DNA of 64,000 bases from Colimorpha sp045640985 (GTDB taxonomy: Bacteria > Bacteroidota > Bacteroidia > Bacteroidales > P3). The DNA lies in NCBI GenBank assembly GCA_045640985.1, contig JAZUFZ010000040.1:1-64000 (forward strand), written 5' to 3'. Both the position numbers and the translations under genes were made by a program. The notes beneath the pieces are model-generated. The model worked only from the letters and a program-made list of their open reading frames with translations. It did not search any database and had not been told where the DNA came from. Positions 17,075 to 26,288 of this stretch are shown one piece after another. The stretch's first letter is position 1. Every line of letters begins with the position of its first letter.

Positions 17075-19594
17075 TTAATTTTTATTATCTTGGGTAAGTT
17101 CAAGTTCATCTGGCTCCTCATCCTCTTTATTTTTCTCATCTTCGCCATAACCATATCCGTATCCGTAACCATAGCCATATCCATATCCGTATCCGTAACC
17201 ATAGCCATATCCATATCCGTAGCCATAACCGTATCCATAGCCATAACCCTTACGGCGTTCATACTTAGGAATTTCCTTATAATATACAGCATTGAGGACG
17301 AGAGAAAGATGCGGAAATACGTTATCGTGATACAACGATTCCACATCAGGGAGCATTCGTTTGTCAAATACATTGGCACGGATGACAAATATCGTGTTAT
17401 CCACAAGATGCTTGATGACATCGGTATCCACAACCATGCCGGCAGGTGCAGAGTCAAGGATTATATAATCATAATCCTGGCGAAGCGCATTAATCAAGGT
17501 ATCGATGCGTCCATTACCCAGCAATTCTGCAGGGTTGGGAGGAATGGAACCTGAAAAGATGGCATCAACACCTGGTGAGAGTATATCCTTCTGAACTAAA
17601 TCCTTATAGTCCGTCACCTTGCCAGAAAGATAATTTGAAAGACCTGGACGACGACGGCTATAGAAGGATCGAGTAAGAGAGCCTTTACGTAAGTCTAAGT
17701 CGATGATAACAACACGTTTACCAGCAATACCAAGACTGGCGGCCAGATTTGAAGAGATAAATGTTTTTCCGGAACCTGGCTGGAATGAAGTAACCATCAT
17801 CACGCGACTTTCTTGGGTTTCATTGGATTCTGCATGACCCATAAATTCCACCTGGGTACGCAACATACGGAATGACTCAGAAATACTATCCTGCTTCTTA
17901 TCCACCACAACAATACTTCTTTCATCCCCTTTACGCTTGGCAGGAATCTCACATAAGAACGGAACTGTAATCTGGTCAGAAATTTCGCGATAGAACTTCA
18001 CACGAGTATCCAGAACTCGTTTGAGTACAAAATAAAGTATCGGAATGGACAAACCTAAAAGTAAGAATGTCATGACAGTTTTCGGTCCATTGGGAGCCAC
18101 CGGAACACGATTGATACGGGCCTCATCTACGATTTTTGCATTTCCCTCAATTGTGGGTTTGCTGATCATAAGTTCCTCACGACGGGAAAGAAGATTGATA
18201 TAGATGCTTTCCTTTACTTTCTGACGACGCTCGACATTATCAATATAAATCTGGTTGGTCGGTACACGGCGAATATCCGCAGAAGCCTGGTCAGCAATAC
18301 GTTTAGCCTCCTGCATACGGGATTCCAACAAAGAGATATATACGTCCAACAAGGTATTCAAATTAGTACGCAGGTTATTCTGGTCCTGTAGAATACCTTT
18401 GACTACAGGGTTCTGGGCTGTAGCGTCATATTTGGACAACTTGAGGACGTTATCATTATACTGCGAAACAACATTCATAATCTGATTATCTTCCACAACT
18501 ATTCCTGGAGGAATCAAACTGTAGTTGTCATTATTCTTATTGAACTGAGCAAGGTATTTGGCAGTAGAATACTGCTGACGCACCTTTTCCAGAGCTTCCG
18601 AACTCTGGATGCTGTTATTGATATAGGTTTGACCATAAAGATTCAAATCCACAAGACGGTTTTCCTGTTTGAAGTTGGCCAAAGCAGTTTCCTGAGTACC
18701 GAGTTCCACATTCAGAGCCTCGACACGCTCGTTGATATAGGCGTATGTCTCATTGATTATACGCTTCTTGTCATTGATAGCATCATCGTTATAGACCTTA
18801 ATGACTTCATTGATAACATCAGCAGCACGAACCGGGGAGACATCATTCAAATAGATATTTACAACTGCATTACGGGTATCGTCACGCGCCACACTCAAAC
18901 TACCACGATAACGTTCAGCCACATCGGTTAAAGCCTGATGAGAAACACTGATTGGGACATTGAAGTATTCCGGCAAATAGAACCACGTGGAATGTACTGC
19001 AATTGTACCTAATGGCGTGGAGACCGTATCGCCCAAATTCATTTTGATAGTCGTAAATCCATTACCGCTGACAGCCACTTTCTTGTCATTCAATGGAGTT
19101 ACCGTATAACCCACATACTTTTCTTCATCACAATCAATAAAATCGACAATAATCGGTGATTCTGTGTAAAGATCCTTATCACGATGCATGAACTTGGTCT
19201 TCACAACATAACTTACATTCAGTTTCAAATTGCGGGCGGCATCCAACATCGTGGTCTTGGATGTAAGAATCATTATCTCGTTATTGACAGAACTATTGTA
19301 GAGACGCTCTCCTGCGAAAGCACTCTTTACAGCAGCCTCACGGGTAGCAAAATCTGCATTACTGATTCCACTACTGCTTCGTATCATGATTTTCGCGCTG
19401 CTGGCATAAGTAGGGACCTCACGTTTCACTTTCATAATACCCACAACAGCTCCCAATGCGGCAAAAAGCAACAACCAATGAAGATTGCGCAACAACAAGA
19501 AAAGAGCATCCTTGATATGGAAACTCGGCCCGCGCTTATTGTCTAAGAACGAAGAATTATTGTCAATATTTATATTTGTGGATTCTTGTGCCAT
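17075..19594 (-). CDS. wzc: Wzc-like polysaccharide co-polymerase and tyrosine autokinase
   Basis: 839-residue inner-membrane chain-length regulator fused to a bacterial tyrosine kinase. The N-terminal Wzz part has membrane segment 1 at about 33-54 and segment 2 near residue 510 (TVMTFLLLGLSIPILYFVL), with a long coiled-coil periplasmic region between. The cytoplasmic kinase shows Walker A FQPGSGKTF (Lys610), Walker A' IIDLDLRKG (Asp632, Asp634) and Walker B ILDSAP. Known family role: it controls polymer length and export with Wza by cycling autophosphorylation of a C-terminal tyrosine cluster. Here that cluster is extreme: residues 783-817 are G(YG)17, then an acidic tail. The Wza gene ends 6 bases upstream. 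Function is secure by family; use of the YG tail as phosphate acceptor is inference. Confidence 0.93.
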   Translation of the reverse strand: MAQESTNINIDNNSSFLDNKRGPSFHIKDALFLLLRNLHWLLLFAALGAVVGIMKVKREVPTYASSAKIMIRSSSGISNADFATREAAVKSAFAGERLYNSSVNNEIMILTSKTTMLDAARNLKLNVSYVVKTKFMHRDKDLYTESPIIVDFIDCDEEKYVGYTVTPLNDKKVAVSGNGFTTIKMNLGDTVSTPLGTIAVHSTWFYLPEYFNVPISVSHQALTDVAERYRGSLSVARDDTRNAVVNIYLNDVSPVRAADVINEVIKVYNDDAINDKKRIINETYAYINERVEALNVELGTQETALANFKQENRLVDLNLYGQTYINNSIQSSEALEKVRQQYSTAKYLAQFNKNNDNYSLIPPGIVVEDNQIMNVVSQYNDNVLKLSKYDATAQNPVVKGILQDQNNLRTNLNTLLDVYISLLESRMQEAKRIADQASADIRRVPTNQIYIDNVERRQKVKESIYINLLSRREELMISKPTIEGNAKIVDEARINRVPVAPNGPKTVMTFLLLGLSIPILYFVLKRVLDTRVKFYREISDQITVPFLCEIPAKRKGDERSIVVVDKKQDSISESFRMLRTQVEFMGHAESNETQESRVMMVTSFQPGSGKTFISSNLAASLGIAGKRVVIIDLDLRKGSLTRSFYSRRRPGLSNYLSGKVTDYKDLVQKDILSPGVDAIFSGSIPPNPAELLGNGRIDTLINALRQDYDYIILDSAPAGMVVDTDVIKHLVDNTIFVIRANVFDKRMLPDVESLYHDNVFPHLSLVLNAVYYKEIPKYERRKGYGYGYGYGYGYGYGYGYGYGYGYGYGYGYGYGYGEDEKNKEDEEPDELELTQDNKN
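17144..17248 (-). repeat. Coding repeat for G(YG)17 with a perfect 30-bp direct repeat
   Basis: Seventeen alternating Tyr-Gly codon pairs lie in the Wzc-like gene. Positions 17156-17185 and 17186-17215 are an exact 30-bp tandem duplication (ten codons, five Tyr-Gly pairs), and the flanking pairs are close variants. Expansion or contraction by slippage or recombination would stay in frame and change the number of tyrosines. Confidence 0.9.
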
Positions 19595-19600
19595 AATATT

Positions 19601-20383
19601 TTACTTTTTCACTGCAAAATAAGTAAGGAAAGAAACGAGGATACCGGTAAGCGATGAAATTGTAGAAACCCATCCTAACCAATAACTTGTTTCAGAACGC
19701 ATAGTCCCGAGATTATTTGATTGGGTGATGATAAAGTCATTCTGCTGAAGCATAAAGAACGGGTCCTCAAACACTTTAGAAGAACGTGGATCCAAATATC
19801 GGGTAACCATCTTACCATTTACTTCACGCATCACGGCAATTTTCTCACGACTGGTGTAAACACTCAAATCCCCCGAAAGTGCCAAAGCTTCAAGAAATGT
19901 ACAACGCTCATTATTAATGGAAATAGCTCTGCCTCCATCTGCGCCTAAGAAAAATATCTTAAAAACATGGAAACGCACCATTACGTAGGGATCTGTGATG
20001 TAATTGTCAGTTTGAAGACGGGTTGCAATAGCCTCCTGCAATTGCAGACGGGTCATTCCCGCCACATGAATATTCCCCAGAACAGGGAATTGGATATCAC
20101 CATTTACATCAACCAGATAGGCACTTGCACCCAAGTTAAATGGCTCAGCCAATTCTTTGTGAAAGCTTGATACTATGATATCTAACTCATCATACGGGCT
20201 GATTGTAGCCTCAAAACGATTCTCAAGTTCAATCTGAGTATTATGCTCCATATCCTGAAGATAATTAACTCGTTTTGAGTTAATGCAAGAACTCATCAGG
20301 AATGCTACCAAAGCCAAACCTAACAATACTTTTGTACGGCAGTTAAATAGATACATTGTACAATATTTATATAGTGTTTTCAC
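19601..20383 (-). CDS. wza: Wza-like polysaccharide export lipoprotein
   Basis: Outer-membrane polysaccharide export protein. A start at 20383 or at Met10 (20356) is possible; the latter gives the tidier lipoprotein signal, ending LMSSC. The poly-export domain covers residues about 55-140 (YDELDIIV, the VNGDIQFPVLGNI strand, TRLQLQEAI). A SLBB-like segment follows at about 145-220 (FFLGADGGRA, FLEALALSGDLS, DPFFMLQQNDFI). A C-terminal membrane helix (WVSTISSLTGILVSFLTYF) resembles the membrane anchor of Wza-type translocons. The family forms the octameric outer-membrane channel. It is immediately upstream of the Wzc-like kinase, its expected partner. Length (260) is shorter than E. coli Wza but usual for Bacteroidetes. 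Confidence 0.92.
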   Translation of the reverse strand: MKTLYKYCTMYLFNCRTKVLLGLALVAFLMSSCINSKRVNYLQDMEHNTQIELENRFEATISPYDELDIIVSSFHKELAEPFNLGASAYLVDVNGDIQFPVLGNIHVAGMTRLQLQEAIATRLQTDNYITDPYVMVRFHVFKIFFLGADGGRAISINNERCTFLEALALSGDLSVYTSREKIAVMREVNGKMVTRYLDPRSSKVFEDPFFMLQQNDFIITQSNNLGTMRSETSYWLGWVSTISSLTGILVSFLTYFAVKK

Positions 20384-20446
20384 AAATATGAATTATTATT
20401 GAGCCAACCGATTTAACGTAAGAAAGTATGTAATATTGTATAAATA

Positions 20447-21532
20447 TTAGTTAAAAAAACTTAAAATTTCAGAAACAATATGATTTGAAGCATTTCCATC
20501 ACCAAAAAGAGGTGGGAAATGGACCGTCTTACCCAATAATTCATGATATGCAGAGATTATTCTTGAATAATCCGCATCTACGATAACGCCGGCACCATTT
20601 TCTACAATTTCCACCCACTCGGTCTCAGGTCGGAGTATCACACATGGTTTTTCTAAGAAAAAGGCCTCCTTTTGTACTCCCCCACTATCTGTGAGCACCA
20701 TTGTTGAATGTTTCTCTAACATTAGCATATCCAAGAAACTGGCAGGCGGAAGCACTTTAATATTACCTTGTAAATATCTTGTTCCAAGAATCTTAGCAGT
20801 TCTTGGATGGAGCGGTAACACTACTGGAAAATCCGCAGAAATAGACTCCAAAGCAGAAATCAGAGAATCCAATCGCGTTGGATCATCGGTATTATTATCG
20901 CGATGGATTGTTGCCAGAATATAACTATTATCCGTCAAATCATATTGTTGAAGAATTGTGCTTCTTTCCTCTGCTATTGATGAAAAATAGCGACAGTTAT
21001 CCAACATGATATCGCCACTATTAACAATTTTCGAGCGACGGTCAAGACCTTCATTACAAAGATTATCCACAGCAGTTTGAGTTGGAGCAAAAAGGATAGC
21101 AGACAACTGATCACAAACAATCCTATTGACCTCCTCCGGCATATTCATATTGAACGAACGAAGTCCCGCCTCAATATGAAAGACAGGAATATGTAACTTG
21201 CTGGCGGCCACTGCTCCAGCAAGCGTAGAATTGGTATCTCCATATAGGACTATTCCATCGAAATGCTGCTGAAGCAACACCTGTTCAATACCCATTATCA
21301 TCTTGGCGGTCTGTTCACCATGATGCCCTGACCCCACACTAAGATTAAACTCAGGAGCCGGTATGCCCAATTCATCAAAAAAGACTTGCGACATATTGGA
21401 ATCATAATGCTGACCTGTATGAAGAATATGCTCAGAAACCTGAGACGCAAACTTTCCACGGATCACTCTTGACAATGCCGCCGCTTTGATGATTTGCGGA
21501 CGCGCTCCTATTATAGTAAGCAAATGAATCAT
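20447..21532 (-). CDS. Non-hydrolysing UDP-N-acetylglucosamine 2-epimerase family (WecB/WbpI-like)
   Basis: 361-residue GT-B-fold epimerase. The N-terminus IGARPQIIKAAAL, the HTGQHYDSNMSQ segment, LYGDTNSTLAGA, HIEAGLRSF and the C-terminal LTDSGGVQKEAFFL are hallmark motifs of the family, which inverts C2 of UDP-HexNAc sugars through a glycal intermediate. The IGARPQ(I/F)IKA form is closer to WbpI-type epimerases, which act on UDP-2,3-diacetamido-glucuronic acid, than to the FGTRPEAIK form of WecB at 32607. The substrate is therefore uncertain. Its start overlaps the stop of the deacetylase-like gene by 4 bases (ATGA). It is the last biosynthetic gene before the export trio. Confidence 0.85.
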   Translation of the reverse strand: MIHLLTIIGARPQIIKAAALSRVIRGKFASQVSEHILHTGQHYDSNMSQVFFDELGIPAPEFNLSVGSGHHGEQTAKMIMGIEQVLLQQHFDGIVLYGDTNSTLAGAVAASKLHIPVFHIEAGLRSFNMNMPEEVNRIVCDQLSAILFAPTQTAVDNLCNEGLDRRSKIVNSGDIMLDNCRYFSSIAEERSTILQQYDLTDNSYILATIHRDNNTDDPTRLDSLISALESISADFPVVLPLHPRTAKILGTRYLQGNIKVLPPASFLDMLMLEKHSTMVLTDSGGVQKEAFFLEKPCVILRPETEWVEIVENGAGVIVDADYSRIISAYHELLGKTVHFPPLFGDGNASNHIVSEILSFFN

Positions 21533-22311
21533 TTTGCAATAAAATACTTTATGATATTCTTCAAATTTTGAATTAGAAGTTCCGAGGTCCAGGGAATAAA
21601 AGAATCCGTCCAGCGCTGAGGATGGGTAGTAATCATCAGGTTATATCTACACCTATATATCATAGAATCAGCGGAGTTTATATTCTTAATAATTGAGAAT
21701 GTCGTATGAAACGAAAGTCCTTCTTTCTGCCATTTTTCCTGAAATTGAGGAATCCGGTCCCTCACACTCACTTTGTATCCGTCCCATCGGCGTCCTGTAT
21801 CGGTAAGATAAAAGGTATGTGAAAAGTCTGTGTCCAAATATGGCTCGAAATCTATACCCAAAGAATGATAGTCATACTTCTTCCATATATCTTTACTATC
21901 GTATGGACTGCGTGGACTGCCATGCATGCATATCGTCTTAATCGGACATCCAACTAAGTCACTCATTCTATGAATATTATCACAGAAATCACGATATGCG
22001 TCATCTATATTCCCGCTGCATGTGGTAAGACATTCATAATGGTAGCCAATCTCATGTCCGAGGCTTGCTATTTCCTTTATCACCCCATCATCCCAACTCT
22101 CTGGAACCGCACGAAAATAATAGATAGCACGTACACCTAAATCTGCCTCAACGTGCGCAAGTTGGAGAGACCTGTCAGGTCTTAGATCCACATCATGACG
22201 CATGAGAACTTGGCGGGCATCTACATTGGGAGAAAACCGTTGAACAAATAGGAATCCCGAGTCCTTAAGGGCCGTTAGCAACTGAGTATATTTATTAAGC
22301 GTAAAATCCAT
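21529..22311 (-). CDS. WbmS-like polysaccharide deacetylase-fold protein
   Basis: 260-residue protein with the variant NodB fold seen in WbmS-like capsule or O-antigen proteins. MRHDVDLRPDRSL replaces the usual TFDD motif, GHEIGYHYE is the second metal-binding motif, and ICMHGSPRSPYD is a later loop with a His. The N-terminal YTQLLTALKDSGF matches this group. No signal peptide is present, so action is likely cytoplasmic on a nucleotide- or lipid-linked sugar. It is translationally coupled (4-base overlap) to the following epimerase and lies 11 bases after the DUF354 gene. Family membership is reasonably clear; substrate and even deacetylase activity are inference. Confidence 0.75.
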   Translation of the reverse strand: MDFTLNKYTQLLTALKDSGFLFVQRFSPNVDARQVLMRHDVDLRPDRSLQLAHVEADLGVRAIYYFRAVPESWDDGVIKEIASLGHEIGYHYECLTTCSGNIDDAYRDFCDNIHRMSDLVGCPIKTICMHGSPRSPYDSKDIWKKYDYHSLGIDFEPYLDTDFSHTFYLTDTGRRWDGYKVSVRDRIPQFQEKWQKEGLSFHTTFSIIKNINSADSMIYRCRYNLMITTHPQRWTDSFIPWTSELLIQNLKNIIKYFIAK

Positions 22312-22322
22312 AGAATCAATAC

Positions 22323-23423
22323 TTAGCTAAAACGTCTCTGGTAATCCGGATTCTCCACCATCACAGATTTACTTTGGGGATAATTCTCAATAAACCATGT
22401 AAAGAAAGCCGTGACATCGATTTTGTCAGCCAGCATCTTTTGCCGATTAACCTGAAATTCCTGTTTTAATGCAGACCGACCTAACCAATCTTTAACTACA
22501 GATAATAATTCATCAGGTCTATCCGACGGGATTCCGCGAGTAAGATGATACTTATGCTCCAACTCCTCAAGAACCCCTATCCTACCCGCAAAATCATTAA
22601 ATCTAATATTGGGCACACCTAACATAGCGGCCTCTACCGCCATACTCTGGCTATCACCTATATACAATGACGAAAAGGCTAAAACATGATGAATGTCCAA
22701 CGGATTGATTCTTAATCGATATTTCTCGAACTGCGGCTCCAGTTCACGTTCGGAAGTGATATATACATGGCCATATAATAAAAGCACGTCTATCAGCTTT
22801 TGAGCCACCTCCGTTGTAAACCCCTGAATATGGGAACCTATATCATGATACGCATTCAGCTGAGCAAAACGCAACAAAAAGAATGGCTCATCGGGATTCA
22901 TATATTGAGCAACCACCTGTCTATCCGGAGAGAACCTATGCGGATGGAGGTATGCTAATTTATGATAACCCTGATAATGAATTGTTTTTGACTCCAGCGG
23001 CCCCATATCACAAGTTGATGGAGATAGATAAGTCTGAGCAAACGGTTTTAGCAGCTTAATATACGGCTGGACTATCGACGCATCATCTTCTCCAAAATTA
23101 ATCCTGCCTTTATGTAACAGCCATCCCACATGAGCCAGTTCCACTGGAGAGCCCAAAAACAAATCTATCTTATTCTTGATTGCATACTTTAGAATACGGC
23201 AATCCCTAATGAACATATCCATAAACATTCCTAAAGGAGAATGTCGGTGTGATTGGGGAAGAATATTGCAATACGACAAACCTGAATCACGAAGCAAATC
23301 TTCTAAAATATCCTTTGTCTTAATCACAAAATGTACAGTATGACCATGCAACATTAACTCATGTGCCGTGTTCTTAAACAAATGGAACTGCGCCGGATGT
23401 GAAAGTTGAATCAGTATATTCAT
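22323..23423 (-). CDS. DUF354-family GT-B-like protein
   Basis: 366 residues matching DUF354, a GT-B-fold family related to UDP-GlcNAc 2-epimerases and glycosyltransferases. The features are an N-terminal LIQLSHPAQFHLFKN, LLRDSGLSY, FGEDDASIVQ and a C-terminal sugar-nucleotide-like region YIGDSQSMAVEAAMLGVPNI. The family is common in archaeal and bacterial surface-polysaccharide loci, without a settled biochemical activity. It overlaps the acetyltransferase gene upstream by 4 bases and sits with the WbmS-like gene and the epimerase, so these four genes probably act on one sugar. Confidence 0.8.
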   Translation of the reverse strand: MNILIQLSHPAQFHLFKNTAHELMLHGHTVHFVIKTKDILEDLLRDSGLSYCNILPQSHRHSPLGMFMDMFIRDCRILKYAIKNKIDLFLGSPVELAHVGWLLHKGRINFGEDDASIVQPYIKLLKPFAQTYLSPSTCDMGPLESKTIHYQGYHKLAYLHPHRFSPDRQVVAQYMNPDEPFFLLRFAQLNAYHDIGSHIQGFTTEVAQKLIDVLLLYGHVYITSERELEPQFEKYRLRINPLDIHHVLAFSSLYIGDSQSMAVEAAMLGVPNIRFNDFAGRIGVLEELEHKYHLTRGIPSDRPDELLSVVKDWLGRSALKQEFQVNRQKMLADKIDVTAFFTWFIENYPQSKSVMVENPDYQRRFS

Positions 23424-23944
23424 ACGTTTCGTGACTCTATAATTGGTTTGAGATCTTTGACAACCTGAGCGGGAACGCCTGCGACCAACGTATGTGGCGG
23501 AACATCTTTTGTTACAATAGCACCTGTAGCCACAACAGCTTCCTTACCTATTGTAACTCCACATATTATAGTCACATTAGGCATAATCCAAGCACCTTCT
23601 TCAATCACTACTGGCTTAATAGTGCGAGGATATATTTTCTTTAATGGAGTCTCCGTGGGGATATGCGCATGAGCTGTGATGATGCACCTATCGCCAACAG
23701 CAGCATGATCCTTAATCGTGATCATCTGAGGAAACGCACGATCAAACAGCACATTATCACCGATATAGACATCATTTCCAATATTCAGTCCGCACGCTCT
23801 ATAGAGAGTAGAACGGACAGACTTTGAAGGACAAATATGAGCAATCTTTTCTATCACATAACGAATAGCCTTGCGGAATGTGTACCATAGGCGACCCAAT
23901 GGACTATCCAGATGATAATATTGTAGAACTTCCTTACTTGGCAT
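23420..23944 (-). CDS. Hexapeptide-repeat O-acetyltransferase (WcaF/NodL-like)
   Basis: 174-residue left-handed beta-helix acyltransferase. Hexapeptide rungs are visible as IGNDVYIGDNVLFD, MITIKDHAAVGDRC, GAWIMPNVTIICG and VTIGKEAVVATGAIVTKD, ending with the family's PPHTLVAGVPAQVVKDL. Members use acetyl-CoA to O-acetylate sugars; the active-site His is probably in 'ITAHAHIP'. It is cytoplasmic, with no signal peptide. It lies 26 bases after the CapK-like gene and overlaps the DUF354 gene. The acceptor is unknown. Confidence 0.85.
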   Translation of the reverse strand: MPSKEVLQYYHLDSPLGRLWYTFRKAIRYVIEKIAHICPSKSVRSTLYRACGLNIGNDVYIGDNVLFDRAFPQMITIKDHAAVGDRCIITAHAHIPTETPLKKIYPRTIKPVVIEEGAWIMPNVTIICGVTIGKEAVVATGAIVTKDVPPHTLVAGVPAQVVKDLKPIIESRNV

Positions 23945-23970
23945 TTAGAGATAGTATAATTTGTTTAAGA

Positions 23971-25278
23971 TTATTGTTCTTCAACAATTGTAAGACGTTT
24001 ATTGTTGTGCATCAGTGGTATTTCGGGAACGATTTCAATGGTTACAGGCCGATTGAATTGCTTTGTCCAAAAATCAATAATATATTGTTGAATTGCTTCA
24101 GAATACTGGGGGGTCACTACCAAACGAAAAAGGAAAGACCCATCATGTTTTTTTACCAACTGATAAGCCGTTACGGTTTCTTTTATTGGACGATTATTTT
24201 CTTGAAAAAAACCCACAAAATTATGGACAGTAAAACGTGTATTTCCCGTAACAACCAATGATTCACATTCACGTCCCATAATACGAATAATTCGACCATT
24301 CTTCACTTCGACAAGGTCCTGCGTATTATAGCGAATGAATGGATGTGCAAAATTCCAGAAATCGGTGGAGATCACACGCCCTACTCCATTGGAAACAGAT
24401 TGATTATGATCATCCAACACTTCGATAATACCATAATAAGAAGTCTGATTGTAACCATCATGAGCCGGCGTTTCGTATGTATTAGAGGTTCCTTCACAAC
24501 TATAGGAATCAATAATATCGCAACCAAAGGCTCGTTCTATTTCTTCGCGATATAATTGGGGAAGAGTTGACCCAGTAGTCATAATATGGTGCGGATGGAA
24601 CTGGTATTGATTGAGGTACTGACTGCGACGTTGAGCCAATAAGTAGAGTGGAACAGGATACGAACGGATTATGGTAGGTTTTTCCACTTCAATCAGATGT
24701 AGAATCTCATCTAATCTGTTATTACTCATTGAGAAGAATGGTACATATAAGCAGTTGTTGACCTTGTCCTGCAACTTCTTTAACTTACCATGACGTTCTC
24801 CATTGGCAATCTTCATATACTTATCGCCCAGACGATAACCGGCTTGATACCAGGTGCGTAGTTTTGCGGCAGTATTGACAGAATTGGACAGTTTAGAGAT
24901 ATAGAAAGAGAATGGTTCTCCTGTCGAACCGCTGGAGCGAGAATTTAGTCGTTGCCTTTCCGAAAAGCCTTCTGCAGCAAAGCGAGAAATGCCTTCGCGA
25001 CGCATTAAAGATTTGTCCACTATAGGAAGACTCTTCAGGTCTGCAACCGTTTTGATTTCCATGGGGTTGATGCCTGATTGAAGAAACCAGTTTCGATAAA
25101 AGGGGACCCGAGCAGCCACATATTGTACTAACTGTTGAAGACGGGCATTTTGAAAGTCTGCCATTTGCTCCGATGACCAATCTTCTGCCCCTTCTAAAAG
25201 ACGGAGATATTTGGCAGTATGCTCCCCCCTAACCAAATCTCCCAAAGGAAGAATAATATTTTCGTGGATGAAACTCAT
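23971..25278 (-). CDS. CapK/PaaK-like adenylate-forming enzyme
   Basis: 435-residue phenylacetate-CoA ligase-like protein of the CapK group found in capsule loci. The start is set at 25278 (MSFIHENIILPLGD), because this ATG overlaps the stop of the upstream GT4 gene as ATGA; a longer frame to 25329 is unlikely. The AMP-binding P-loop-like motif is SSGSTGEPF, followed by IIRSYPVPLYLLA, MTTGSTLPQLYREEIE and YSCEGTSNTYETP. CapK-like proteins are thought to activate a carboxylic acid for attachment to the polysaccharide, but this is not firmly shown. The acid could come from central metabolism or from the acyl cassette at 40781-45697. Confidence 0.8.
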   Translation of the reverse strand: MSFIHENIILPLGDLVRGEHTAKYLRLLEGAEDWSSEQMADFQNARLQQLVQYVAARVPFYRNWFLQSGINPMEIKTVADLKSLPIVDKSLMRREGISRFAAEGFSERQRLNSRSSGSTGEPFSFYISKLSNSVNTAAKLRTWYQAGYRLGDKYMKIANGERHGKLKKLQDKVNNCLYVPFFSMSNNRLDEILHLIEVEKPTIIRSYPVPLYLLAQRRSQYLNQYQFHPHHIMTTGSTLPQLYREEIERAFGCDIIDSYSCEGTSNTYETPAHDGYNQTSYYGIIEVLDDHNQSVSNGVGRVISTDFWNFAHPFIRYNTQDLVEVKNGRIIRIMGRECESLVVTGNTRFTVHNFVGFFQENNRPIKETVTAYQLVKKHDGSFLFRLVVTPQYSEAIQQYIIDFWTKQFNRPVTIEIVPEIPLMHNNKRLTIVEEQ

Positions 25279-26288
25279 GATTGACGAATCAAATAAAGAG
25301 GTAAAAGTTGATATCGGACATATTGCCATGTGTATGACTTAATGTCTTGAAAAGCCTGATGAATCATATCTTGCGATTCCTGCTGGTGATTGATGGCGTA
25401 AAGCATCTGACTGGCAAGCTGTTGAAAATTGTCGGAATCTACAAGCAATCCATTACGACCATGGGTAATCATAAAAGGGACCCCACCGACATTGGTGGAA
25501 ATTACCAGAAGTCCAGCATTGAAAGCTTCGAGAAGAGAAACCGGCATATTGTCCACAAAAGGAGCGGAAAGCATAATATCCGCCCGCTTCAAATAGTCAT
25601 GAATCTGAGAATTGTCCACTCTTCCAGTAAAGGTCACATCCTGGACATTTTGTTCTTTGACAAACTGTTCCAGTTCCGCACGAATGATACCCCCACCCAC
25701 AAGAGTTAAAGTCGAATTGGGGACTTGTTGTTTCACAAGTTGAAAGGCTTTAATGATACAGAAGTGGTTGTAGAGAGGGTCAAGGGTACGAATGCAGATG
25801 AAATGAGGTTGAATGGGACTGCGTTGGCGAAAATGGGATTCGTCCAACTCAATAATATTAGGGATAATGGTATATGGTATCTGATATTTATCGAATACTT
25901 GGCCCAAGAAACCTGATAGAACGATATTTTTATCAGTTTTATTTAGATATCTGCGCACCAGACGCTTATGCCTGGCAAAGAAATCACTAGCCCCCCCTCC
26001 ATGATAAGTGAGTATCACCCGTTTCTTAAGCCGTCTTCCGACAGACACCCCCACCACAGCAGGCAGAAAACCCCACCCAGAACAGCAATGGACATGAAAT
26101 ACGTCATATTTTTTACCTTGTAGCAATAATATCAAAGGACTTAAAAGCCGTTGTAAAAACGGTCTCTTGGTACTAAAAATATCCGCAACAAGACCTTCTT
26201 CCTGCAACTTTTGCTGCAAGATTTCCACTTGGCCAGATATTCCTCCAACACCAGGTTTATAATTGGTTACGAACAATATCTTTTTCAC
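25275..26288 (-). CDS. GT4-family glycosyltransferase (GTG start)
   Basis: 337 residues from a GTG at 26288 that overlaps the upstream stop codon (GTGA). The more distant ATG at 26357 would add 23 residues with no family similarity. N-terminal GT-B domain: KKILFVTNYKPGVGGISGQ with the Gly-rich donor-domain loop, and ILTYHGGGASDFF. C-terminal domain: LVGGGIIRAELEQF, FTGRVDNSQIHDYL and the E-x7-E motif in PVSLLEAFNAGL followed by STNVGGVPFMI. This is a typical retaining GT4 acting in the cytoplasm on lipid-linked intermediates. Start codons and stops overlap on both sides, so it is translationally coupled to its neighbours. Confidence 0.9.
   Translation of the reverse strand: MKKILFVTNYKPGVGGISGQVEILQQKLQEEGLVADIFSTKRPFLQRLLSPLILLLQGKKYDVFHVHCCSGWGFLPAVVGVSVGRRLKKRVILTYHGGGASDFFARHKRLVRRYLNKTDKNIVLSGFLGQVFDKYQIPYTIIPNIIELDESHFRQRSPIQPHFICIRTLDPLYNHFCIIKAFQLVKQQVPNSTLTLVGGGIIRAELEQFVKEQNVQDVTFTGRVDNSQIHDYLKRADIMLSAPFVDNMPVSLLEAFNAGLLVISTNVGGVPFMITHGRNGLLVDSDNFQQLASQMLYAINHQQESQDMIHQAFQDIKSYTWQYVRYQLLPLYLIRQS

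Noticed and set aside
17144..17248. CRISPR-like or non-coding repeat
   Set aside because: Units are 6 and 30 bp without unique spacers and encode an in-frame Tyr-Gly tail of the kinase.
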